Shown: positions 7,314 to 11,782 of the stretch, piece by piece | How the letters are laid out: each line of letters begins with the position of its first letter | Position numbering within the stretch: position 1 is the stretch's first letter | Assembly: GCA_905205975.1 (NCBI GenBank) | Contig: CAJLFQ010000069.1 | Location: forward strand, 1 to 11,782 | Length of the DNA: 11,782 nt | DNA from: an uncultured Eubacteriales bacterium | GTDB taxonomy: Bacteria > Bacillota > Clostridia > Oscillospirales > QAMX01 | Reading direction: 5' to 3' | Translations under genes and position numbers: made by a program | Notes under the pieces: model-generated | The model's database searches: none | The model's input: only the letters and a program-made list of their open reading frames with translations | Told to the model about the DNA's origin: nothing

Positions 7314-7342
7314 ATCATATGCAGCTTTTTTTCATTTGCCAC
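7314..7342 (-). promoter_or_regulatory. Possible promoter for the three-gene minus-strand cluster
   Basis: On the minus strand GTGGCA (7337-7342) and TATGAT (7314-7319) are separated by 17 bp; the -35 matches consensus at 4 of 6 and the -10 at 5 of 6 positions. The predicted start near 7307 gives a leader of about 30 nt before the GTG at 7277. No equally good promoter was found for the divergent plus-strand gene. Confidence 0.35.
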
Positions 7343-7382
7343 TATTTTTCGCTGTATGCTTCAAGCTTCTGGAGGTCCTTCT

Positions 7383-7919
7383 ATGCCGTATACGGAAAAA
7401 TGTACATCCAAAATCAAGTCCGGTCACGCCTTTCTGATGTGCCTCGGCGTCATTATATTGACTGTCCTGCTGGCGCGCAGCATCCCGCTGGAAAAATACA
7501 AAGTTTTCGTGGAGCTGTTTGTCGTTCTGTTTGTCGGCAGCCTTTTGTATCTCCTTTACCGCTATACGATGACCGTCCACACGTATACCTTGGACGGAAC
7601 AACATTTTCTGTCAGCCGCGGCGAAGGCGTTCATCAAAAAACGGTTGCCGTGCTCACCGGCGATATGATTCGCTGTATCGCACGGTCGTCATATGAAGGT
7701 ACACGCGTGCCAAAGGGCGATTTCATTGCCGTGAATGCCTGCTCTTCTCTGCGCGGGAAAAGCCGCGCCTGGTGTATCTGGTGCGTCATCGGCCCGTATG
7801 AAAAATATAAGCTCTTTTTTGAGCCGAGCGACGTACTGGTTCAAAAGCTGGCGGCTGCCTTTCCAAATTTGATCATTACGGACGCATCCGCTTCAGAATC
7901 TTCCGCTGCATCGAATTAA
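7383..7919 (+). CDS. Two-helix membrane protein with C-terminal soluble (PH-like?) domain, function unknown
   Basis: A 178-residue protein. Two transmembrane segments near the N-terminus (about 14-32 and 41-58) are followed by a beta-rich soluble domain starting YRYTMTVHTYTLDGTTFSV (59-77) and ending in a helix (SDVLVQKLAAAFP, 149-161). Two short helices followed by a small beta domain with a closing helix recalls bacterial PH-domain (bPH/YdbS-like) membrane proteins; this is inference from layout only. The acidic Ser/Ala tail (167-178) is probably disordered. The ATG at 7383 is chosen because GGAGGT (7371-7376) lies 6 nt upstream; the earlier in-frame ATG at 7356 has no ribosome binding site. 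It is the only plus-strand gene between the minus-strand cluster and the DUF1015 gene. Confidence 0.75.
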   Translation: MPYTEKCTSKIKSGHAFLMCLGVIILTVLLARSIPLEKYKVFVELFVVLFVGSLLYLLYRYTMTVHTYTLDGTTFSVSRGEGVHQKTVAVLTGDMIRCIARSSYEGTRVPKGDFIAVNACSSLRGKSRAWCIWCVIGPYEKYKLFFEPSDVLVQKLAAAFPNLIITDASASESSAASN

Positions 7920-7946
7920 CGGTTCATCACATCGCCTTGGCTTCTG

Positions 7947-7987
7947 CTCCGCTGGCAGCTGCTTTGGTTTGACACGCCCCAGCGGAG
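7947..7987 (+). repeat. Perfect 9-bp inverted repeat upstream of the DUF1015 gene
   Basis: CTCCGCTGG (7947-7955) and CCAGCGGAG (7979-7987) are exact reverse complements with a 23-nt loop. The 3' arm lies 3 nt before the Shine-Dalgarno CGGAG (7991-7995), and the arm itself contains a second CGGAG. It could end the upstream transcript (TTTTT at 7996-8000 follows at a distance) or affect translation of the DUF1015 gene. No T-run directly follows, so it is not a classical terminator. Confidence 0.5.
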
Positions 7988-8003
7988 AAACGGAGTTTTT
8001 CAT

Positions 8004-9200
8004 ATGCAATCCCCCCTGTTTACACCGGCTGATCTGCTGATCCCCAAAGAATCCTTTTTGCCGCGTTGGAGTGTTGTCGCCTGCGATCAATTCACATCCG
8101 AACCGGATTATTGGGAAGCCGTTCGTGCGCTGACCACAGATGTTCCCAGCACATATCACATCACGCTGCCGGAAATCTATCTGAACGATCATGTCGAAGA
8201 GCGCATTACCGCCATCAACAAAACCATGCTCGATTACCAGGAATCTGACCTTTTCCGCACCTTTCCGCATGCACTGATTTATGTGGAGCGCACACTGCCT
8301 TCCGGCCGTGTACGGCGCGGATTGGTCGGCGCCGTTGATTTGGAAGCATACGACTATACCCCTGGCTCCACATCTCCAATTCGTGCAACGGAGAAGACCG
8401 TCCTTGAACGGATTCCGCCGCGCGTACACATCCGGGAGCACGCATCGCTTGAGCTGCCGCATATCATGCTGCTCATTCACGATGAAGCCCATGCCATTTT
8501 TTCTGCAATCCACCCGGAAGCCTGCCCTGTTGTCTATGATTTTGACCTGATGCAGCATGGCGGGCATATCAAAGGCTATCTGCTCACCGGCGAACACGCT
8601 GACGCGGTCTGCACCTTGTTTGACACACTGAAGGGCCCGATTCGGATTGCTGTCGGCGACGGCAACCATTCGCTTGCTGCGGCCAAAGCCTGCTATGAGG
8701 CCATCCGTCAGGAAATCGGTGCAGAAGCGGCCGCTCATCATCCGGCTCGGTATGCGCTCGCCGAAGTGGGTGATATCGGTGACGATTCGCTGGTATTTGA
8801 ACCGATTCATCGAACCGTATTCCACACGGATCCTGCCAAATTGCTGACCTTCCTCTCCGGTTTGAACGGCTGCGATCACACCGTGTCGTATATAACAGCG
8901 GATGGTGAAGGCACGATATCGCTTCCGGCCTGCGGGAACACGCTTGCCTGCGGCGCCTTGCAGCATCAGCTGGACCGTTATCTGGCTGAAAACGGCGGCG
9001 AGGTGGACTACATCCACGGTGACGATACCGCACGTCAGCTCGGGCAACAGCCAGGCGCGATTTCATTCCTGCTTCCTGTATTTGATAAGACAACATTATT
9101 CGACGTCGTGGAACGCGATGGCACGCTGCCGCGCAAGGCTTTTTCCATGGGGCATGCGTCCGACAAGCGTTATTATCTCGAATGCCGCCGGATTCGGTAG
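8004..9200 (+). CDS. DUF1015 family protein
   Basis: A 398-residue cytoplasmic protein recognised as DUF1015 by its conserved blocks: WSVVACDQFTSEPDYW near the start (22-37), the SPIRATEKT segment (124-132), the VGDGNHSLAAAK motif (217-228) and the C-terminal DGTLPRKAFSMGHASDKRYY (372-391). Length matches the family. Molecular function is not established to my knowledge. Members are widespread in Clostridia, and I recall them near serine biosynthesis genes in some genomes, but none are present here, so I draw no functional conclusion. The ATG at 8004 has CGGAG (7991-7995) 8 nt upstream and gives the normal family N-terminus. It stands 84 bp after the membrane protein gene, behind a 9-bp inverted repeat, and is followed by a non-coding region with a hairpin. 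Confidence 0.92.
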   Translation: MQSPLFTPADLLIPKESFLPRWSVVACDQFTSEPDYWEAVRALTTDVPSTYHITLPEIYLNDHVEERITAINKTMLDYQESDLFRTFPHALIYVERTLPSGRVRRGLVGAVDLEAYDYTPGSTSPIRATEKTVLERIPPRVHIREHASLELPHIMLLIHDEAHAIFSAIHPEACPVVYDFDLMQHGGHIKGYLLTGEHADAVCTLFDTLKGPIRIAVGDGNHSLAAAKACYEAIRQEIGAEAAAHHPARYALAEVGDIGDDSLVFEPIHRTVFHTDPAKLLTFLSGLNGCDHTVSYITADGEGTISLPACGNTLACGALQHQLDRYLAENGGEVDYIHGDDTARQLGQQPGAISFLLPVFDKTTLFDVVERDGTLPRKAFSMGHASDKRYYLECRRIR

Positions 9201-9270
9201 CTGCCGGCCGGACATTGCGGTTTCAGCCGTCTGTGTGGTTGGGGGATGGGTTGATTCTGCCCACTGTCAT

Positions 9271-9289
9271 AGAGACCGTTTCGGTTTTT
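9271..9289 (+). terminator. Weak possible terminator after the DUF1015 gene
   Basis: ACCG (9275-9278) and CGGT (9282-9285) form a short hairpin with a TTT loop, extendable by A-U and G-U pairs, leading straight into a run of five T. It sits about 70 bp after the stop codon. The stem is short, so the call is tentative. Confidence 0.3.
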
Positions 9290-9333
9290 CAATTAAAAAG
9301 GCATGGCCATAGCCGGGTGTCCATAAGACAGTG

Positions 9334-9372
9334 AATCCTCCATATGATCACACAGCGATCATATGGAGGATT
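9334..9372 (+). terminator. Perfect 16-bp stem hairpin, probable terminator
   Basis: AATCCTCCATATGATC (9334-9349) and GATCATATGGAGGATT (9357-9372) are exact reverse complements with a 7-nt loop (ACACAGC), followed on the plus strand by a T-rich stretch (TGTTTGTATTT). Stem length and position, 134 bp after the DUF1015 stop, fit an intrinsic terminator. The stem is AT-rich and the T-run is interrupted, so it could also be a protein-binding palindrome. Confidence 0.6.
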
Positions 9373-9396
9373 TGTTTGTATTTCCCTGGCAAGTCA

Positions 9397-9441
9397 CAAG
9401 GGATAGATGCGTAAGCATCGCACGGGAGTGCAGCTCCCTTG
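9397..9441 (+). ncRNA. Candidate compact three-way-junction structured RNA
   Basis: CAAGGGA (9397-9403) pairs with TCCCTTG (9435-9441) and encloses two perfect small hairpins: GATGC-GTAA-GCATC (9406-9419) and GCAC-GGGA-GTGC (9420-9431). Both loops are GNRA-type tetraloops, and the two hairpins are directly adjacent. I do not recognise it as a known riboswitch class or tRNA-like element. It lies downstream of a terminator-like hairpin and about 130 bp upstream of the regulator promoter, so it would have to belong to read-through, to its own transcript, or to a DNA-level structure. Confidence 0.4.
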
Positions 9442-9572
9442 ACGAAACAAAGCAATGAAGGATGCACAATACTTACGCCAGAAGCGTATAGAAGTGCGCC
9501 CTTTTATTCTGAACGGCATTGAAGTGGCGAGCTGGCCGGAAGTTATGGAGGAAAAATTTTTCAGAATGGGGC

Positions 9573-9601
9573 TTGACTTTTCACTCTTAATGATATATAA
9601 T
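9573..9601 (+). promoter_or_regulatory. Sigma-A promoter of the PerR-like gene
   Basis: TTGACT (9573-9578) and a perfect TATAAT (9596-9601) are separated by exactly 17 bp. The predicted start near 9608 gives a leader of about 30 nt. This is one of the strongest promoter matches in the window. Confidence 0.85.
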
Positions 9602-9605
9602 ATCA
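9591..9605. promoter_or_regulatory. Fur/PerR-type operator overlapping the -10
   Basis: TGATAT-ATA-ATATCA is a perfect 6-3-6 palindrome matching 11 of the 14 specified positions of the 7-1-7 Fur/PerR core TGATAATnATTATCA. It covers the -10 of the gene for a Fur-family protein. A second palindrome, TTGATATCAA (9614-9623), lies in the leader, and its half TTGATAT pairs as an inverted repeat with ATATCAA (9600-9606). Autorepression is the natural inference. Confidence 0.65.
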
Positions 9606-9637
9606 ATCAGAATTTGATATCAATAAAGGAAAAAGCT

Positions 9638-10039
9638 ATGGCACGACGTAATACGATCCAACGCTCCCTAGTCTTGGAGGCAGTGAATAAATTGCATTGT
9701 CACGCCACAGCAGAGGAGGTTTATGAGGAAATCATCCAGGAGCATCCGATGATCAGCAAGGCAACCGTATATCGGAATCTGAATCTGTTATTGGAAATGG
9801 GTGAAATCCGCCGCCTTGACATTCCGGGGAGGGACGATCGTTTCGACCATATCAGCCGAAACCACTGCCATGTGAAATGTGCAGTATGCGGATGTGTCTT
9901 TGATGTGGACATGGATTTTGTCACTGGCCTTGAGAATGGGATCCGGGATACCCATGGATTTGACTTCACCGGTTATGACATTCTCTTTCATGGTGTCTGC
10001 CCGGAATGCAAGAAACAGCAGGATTCCGTTCAGGAATAA
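9638..10039 (+). CDS. Fur-family transcriptional regulator, PerR-like
   Basis: A 133-residue metal-dependent repressor. The N-terminal winged helix includes HCHATAEEVYEEI (20-32) and the recognition segment SKATVYRNLNLLLEMGEI (40-57). The C-terminal part has two CxxC pairs for a structural zinc (C81/C84, C121/C124). Residues aligning with the PerR regulatory iron/manganese site are all present: H22, D70 (RFD), H76 and H78 (HCH) and D89, corresponding to B. subtilis H37, D85, H91, H93 and D104. The retained D104 equivalent favours a peroxide-sensing PerR over Fur or Zur. It is somewhat short at the N-terminus compared with B. subtilis PerR. The ATG has AAAGGA (9625-9630) 7 nt upstream. An in-frame extension to 9455 crosses the promoter and is rejected. 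Probably autoregulated through the palindrome on its -10, and likely co-transcribed with the pterin-family gene 63 bp downstream. Confidence 0.9.
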   Translation: MARRNTIQRSLVLEAVNKLHCHATAEEVYEEIIQEHPMISKATVYRNLNLLLEMGEIRRLDIPGRDDRFDHISRNHCHVKCAVCGCVFDVDMDFVTGLENGIRDTHGFDFTGYDILFHGVCPECKKQQDSVQE

Positions 10040-10055
10040 ATTCCCTTCGAAAAAA

Positions 10056-10069
10056 GCGCGGGAACGCGC
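10056..10069 (+). other. Small GC-rich hairpin between the PerR-like and QueD-like genes
   Basis: GCGCG (10056-10060) and CGCGC (10065-10069) with a GGAA (GNRA-type) loop. The flanks AAAA and GTTTG could add weak pairs. With no clean T-run it is a poor terminator; it might pause transcription or mark an mRNA processing site between the two genes. Confidence 0.4.
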
Positions 10070-10102
10070 GTTTGCATAAATCTATTTTTTAGGAGGATTA
10101 TC

Positions 10103-10669
10103 ATGAGAAGCATTACGAAATTAGACCTGCAGTACGCACACCGTTTTTATGGTTTCAAAGGAGAGGCCCAGTATCTGCATGGACATACCGGCGTTCTGAC
10201 CATCGAAGTTGAAGACACTGTGGAGCCGGGCGTGAATATGGTCTTCCCCTGCAACGAAATCCAGAAGACTGCATGGGGGGTTCTGAAGAATTTCGACCAT
10301 GCTCTGATTCTGCGGGAAGACGATCCGCTGCTGCCCGCAATTCTGAAGGTCTATGAAGAGCAGGGAATCAAGGATGGCGCGCCGACCAACAAGATGAAGG
10401 GCCCCGCATTCCAGACCGAACTGGCCACGGCCTATCCTGATTGCCGTCTGGTCGTCACGAAAGAGACCATGACCGTCGAAGGCATGATCAAGATCGTCTA
10501 TGAACTCCTGAAGGACAAGCTGAATATCGCCAAGCTGACTTTCACCAGCGGCGTGAATGCTGCATCCCAGGAATACAAGCCGGAAGGTACCTTGGATCGC
10601 TGTCCCCTGTGCGGCATCGCGCTGAACGAAAAAGGCGTATGCCCGAAGTGCGGATACAAGAAGAAATAA
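10103..10669 (+). CDS. 6-pyruvoyl-tetrahydropterin synthase/QueD-family protein lacking the catalytic Cys, with C-terminal zinc ribbon
   Basis: A T-fold protein of the PTPS/6-carboxytetrahydropterin synthase family, 188 residues. The three zinc-ligand histidines are present: H13 in YAHRF, and H26 and H28 in LHGHTG. The Asp-His pair is seen as D65-H66 in FDHALIL, and the late substrate-binding glutamate is probably E126 in MTVEGM. However, canonical QueD has C-x3-HGH, and the cysteine position is A22 here. E21 and Q23 are next to it. Residues 167-183 form a CPLC-x9-CPKC zinc ribbon, an addition of about 25 residues beyond the normal QueD end. AGGAGG (10091-10096) lies 6 nt before the ATG. It may be a PTPS-III-like enzyme (the folate-pathway variant in which Cys is replaced by Glu), a different pterin enzyme, or a binding protein; annotation as QueD would be premature. 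Confidence 0.85.
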   Translation: MRSITKLDLQYAHRFYGFKGEAQYLHGHTGVLTIEVEDTVEPGVNMVFPCNEIQKTAWGVLKNFDHALILREDDPLLPAILKVYEEQGIKDGAPTNKMKGPAFQTELATAYPDCRLVVTKETMTVEGMIKIVYELLKDKLNIAKLTFTSGVNAASQEYKPEGTLDRCPLCGIALNEKGVCPKCGYKKK

Positions 10670-10684
10670 TTTCTATACACAAAA

Positions 10685-10724
10685 CAGAACGCCCGAAGAG
10701 TCCGCAGATTCTTCGGGCGTTCTG
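10685..10724 (-). terminator. Convergent terminator between sigG and the QueD-like gene
   Basis: CAGAACGCCCGAAGA (10685-10699) and TCTTCGGGCGTTCTG (10710-10724) are exact reverse complements: a 15-bp GC-rich stem with a 10-nt loop. On the minus strand it is followed by TTTTGTG, so it fits best as the sigG terminator. On the plus strand it lies 15 bp after the QueD-like stop but lacks a T-run, so termination in that direction would be weaker. Confidence 0.88.
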
Positions 10725-10826
10725 CTCGTATTCAACCAGCAGCTTTGGAGAAACACATGCCACACTGTTTTATGAGCACCGCGCAATGCGCCATGCCTTT
10801 TTTGATTCGCGGTTTTCATTGCCGGC

Positions 10827-11600
10827 TCAGATATTCCGTCGGATGCGCTCCAGTGCGCCCTTTTCCAATCTGGACACCTGTGCCTGACTGATCCCAATGG
10901 CTTCGGAAACTTCATTCTGCGTTTTTCCGCCGTAAAAGCGCATGGATAAAATGCGCTTTTCGCGCTCCGACAATCGATTCAGCGCCTCCGACAGCGCCAC
11001 ATGCTCCAGCCAGCTTTCGTCGGTATTGTCCGGATCGCGCACCTGATCCATGACGCAGACCGTGTCGTTTCCGTCGGAATATACCGGTTCAAACAGCGAA
11101 ACCGGGTCGCTGATGGCATCCAGCGCAAAGACCACGTCTTCCTTTTTCATATCCATCAAGCGTGCAATCTCGTCGATATTCGGTTCCCGCCGGTGTTCGT
11201 TGGTAAACTGTTCCCGCACCTGCAAGGCCCGGTATGCTGCATCCCGGAGAGAGCGGCTCACGCGAATCGCGCTGTTATCGCGCAGATAACGGCGCAGTTC
11301 GCCGATAATCATCGGAACCGCATACGTGGAAAAACGAACATCCAGCGTCGTATCGAAATTGTCGATCGCCTTCATCAGGCCAATGCATCCCACCTGAAAC
11401 AAGTCATCCGGTGCCTCTCCCCGGTTTGTAAACCGCTGAATCACAGAGAGGACCAATCGCAGATTGCCGGAAATCAACTCGTCTCGCGCGGATTTGCTGC
11501 CGGCCTTGGTTTCTTTGAGGAGACGGTTGATTTCTTCGTTTTTGAGCACTTTGAGCTTGGATGTGTTGACGCCGCAGATTACGACTTTATTGTGTGCCAT
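10827..11600 (-). CDS. sigG: RNA polymerase sporulation sigma factor SigG (late forespore)
   Basis: A 257-residue sigma-70 family factor that directs late forespore gene expression. The N-terminus MAHNKVVICGVNTSKLKVL is the SigG signature (compare B. subtilis MSRNKVEICGVDTSKL). Region 2 is intact (DLFQVGCIGLMKAIDNFD, 66-83; RFSTYAVPMIIGELRRYLRD, 89-108), region 3 follows (to about 170), and the region 4 helix-turn-helix TQNEVSEAIGISQAQVSRLE is at 227-246. The start at 11600 is chosen by homology; an in-frame ATG at 11636 would add 12 residues and is preceded by GGAAAGG, while the strong GGAGGAAGG sits between the two, 14 nt from the chosen ATG. The start is therefore uncertain by 12 codons. 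It lies 101 bp downstream of sigE, the standard gene order, and has its own sigma-F-like promoter and a strong terminator. Confidence 0.97.
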   Translation of the reverse strand: MAHNKVVICGVNTSKLKVLKNEEINRLLKETKAGSKSARDELISGNLRLVLSVIQRFTNRGEAPDDLFQVGCIGLMKAIDNFDTTLDVRFSTYAVPMIIGELRRYLRDNSAIRVSRSLRDAAYRALQVREQFTNEHRREPNIDEIARLMDMKKEDVVFALDAISDPVSLFEPVYSDGNDTVCVMDQVRDPDNTDESWLEHVALSEALNRLSEREKRILSMRFYGGKTQNEVSEAIGISQAQVSRLEKGALERIRRNI

Positions 11601-11660
11601 ACCGCCTGTTGCAGCCCCTTCCTCCGGTTCCGGCATTTGCCTTTCCGGATTTGATGACCC

Positions 11661-11690
11661 TATTATTGCCCTGCAACACGCGGCTCATAC
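11661..11690 (-). promoter_or_regulatory. Sigma-F/G-type promoter for sigG
   Basis: On the minus strand GTATG (11686-11690) matches the forespore -35 GYATA at 4 of 5 positions. After 15 bp, GGCAATAATA (11661-11670) matches the sigma-F -10 consensus GGnnAnAnTR at every specified position. It lies in the sigE-sigG gap, where sigG is transcribed by sigma-F in B. subtilis. The predicted start lies just upstream of both possible sigG start codons. Confidence 0.7.
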
Positions 11691-11701
11691 CGCCATTTCC
11701 C

Positions 11702-11782
11702 TTACATTTCCAGCAGAATCTCTTTTTTCAATCGCGCAATAATCCTTTTTTCGAGCCTTGAAATATAGGACTGGGAAATGCC
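11702..11782 (-). CDS. sigE: RNA polymerase sporulation sigma factor SigE, C-terminal end (gene runs off the right edge)
   Basis: Only the last 26 codons and the TAA stop are present. The peptide begins GISQSYISRLEKRIIARLKK and ends ILLEM, the typical region 4 recognition helix and C-terminus of SigE (mother-cell early sporulation sigma factor). It reads leftward into sigG on the same strand, matching the spoIIGA-sigE-sigG order known from Bacillus and Clostridia. Pro-sequence and spoIIGA are outside the window, so processing cannot be assessed. The fragment is short, and the SigE rather than generic sigma call leans on the neighbouring sigG. Confidence 0.88.
   Translation of the reverse strand, partial: GISQSYISRLEKRIIARLKKEILLEM

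Larger units (their letters stand above)
9201..9637. other. Non-coding region between the DUF1015 gene and the PerR-like gene
   Basis: About 437 bp without a supported gene. In order: a weak hairpin plus T-run (9271-9289), an outer inverted repeat CACTGTC/GACAGTG (9262-9268 and 9327-9333), a perfect 16-bp stem hairpin (9334-9372), a possible three-way-junction RNA (9397-9441), a short open frame from 9455 that runs in frame into the regulator but is not supported as its start, the palindrome GAAAAATTTTTC (9551-9562), and the promoter/operator of the regulator (9573-9623). Confidence 0.7.

Noticed and set aside
7327..7358. Forespore sigma-F/G-like promoter before the three-gene minus-strand cluster (GCATA then GGCAAATGA)
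   Set aside because: The spacer is only 14 bp and the -10 fails at two specified positions; a sigma-A-like match nearby is slightly better.
7969..7974. Perfect TTGACA hexamer upstream of the DUF1015 gene
   Set aside because: No acceptable -10 lies 16-18 bp downstream, so I do not call a promoter.
7893..9047. Long minus-strand open frame (384 codons) opposite the DUF1015 gene
   Set aside because: It is antisense to a recognised conserved protein and is probably a codon-bias shadow.
9397..9480. Mobile-element end, group II intron piece or hammerhead ribozyme around the three-way junction
   Set aside because: No transposase or reverse transcriptase, no target duplication, no intron domain V pattern and no CUGANGA core were found.
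9455..9637. Open frame running from 9455 in frame into the PerR-like gene
   Set aside because: It includes the -35, -10 and operator of the regulator and lacks a good Shine-Dalgarno; the ATG at 9638 has one. A relict coding segment is possible but unsupported.
11001..11654. Plus-strand 217-codon open frame opposite sigG
   Set aside because: It is antisense to an unmistakable sigma factor and has no ribosome binding site or family signature.

Overview
The window looks like chromosome from a spore-forming Clostridia bacterium, most likely of the Oscillospiraceae/Ruminococcaceae type. This rests on the sigE-sigG pair at the right end, Gram-positive style Shine-Dalgarno sites, a WecA/TagO plus UDP-GlcNAc 2-epimerase pair, a PerR-like Fur-family regulator and a DUF1015 protein. 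Base composition is balanced to slightly GC-rich. No transposase, CRISPR array, rRNA or tRNA gene was seen.

Layout. (1) 1-378, minus: the N-terminal end of SMC, read leftward from a strong promoter at about 479-507. (2) 379-772: a divergent intergenic region with the smc promoter, a rightward extended -10 promoter, a possible folded leader ending in a T-run, and two back-to-back short tandem duplications. (3) 773-6240, plus: five closely spaced genes: class I/II aminotransferase, trpS, wecA/tagO-like, wecB/mnaA-like, and an anchored extracytoplasmic protein of unknown function. (4) 6234-7277, minus: three small, tightly coupled genes of unknown function (96, 139 and about 112 aa). They converge on the previous operon with overlapping stop codons. 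(5) 7383-7919, plus: a two-helix membrane protein with a soluble domain. (6) 8004-9200, plus: a DUF1015-family protein. (7) 9201-9637: non-coding, with a 16-bp-stem hairpin, a compact possible three-way-junction RNA, and the promoter/operator of the next gene. (8) 9638-10669, plus: a PerR-like repressor, then a QueD/PTPS-family protein that lacks the usual catalytic cysteine and carries a C-terminal zinc ribbon. (9) 10685-10724: a convergent terminator. (10) 10827-11782, minus: sigG, then the last 26 residues of sigE, with a sigma-F-like promoter between them.

How the genes fit together. WecA/TagO and the 2-epimerase supply the first lipid-linked GlcNAc and the UDP-ManNAc needed for wall teichoic acid or related polymer linkage units. 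The anchored protein after them could act at the same surface, but this is only contextual. The aminotransferase and TrpRS share the promoter-proximal part of that operon. The PerR-like gene has a Fur/PerR-type palindrome over its own -10 element, so it is probably autoregulated, and the pterin-family gene after it may be in the same regulon. sigE-sigG is the standard sporulation pair, and the forespore-type promoter in front of sigG fits its expected timing.

The least explained parts are the three-gene minus-strand cluster, the possible structured RNA at 9397-9441, and the Cys-less QueD-like protein. No clearly new large system (defence, secretion or biosynthetic) is visible.
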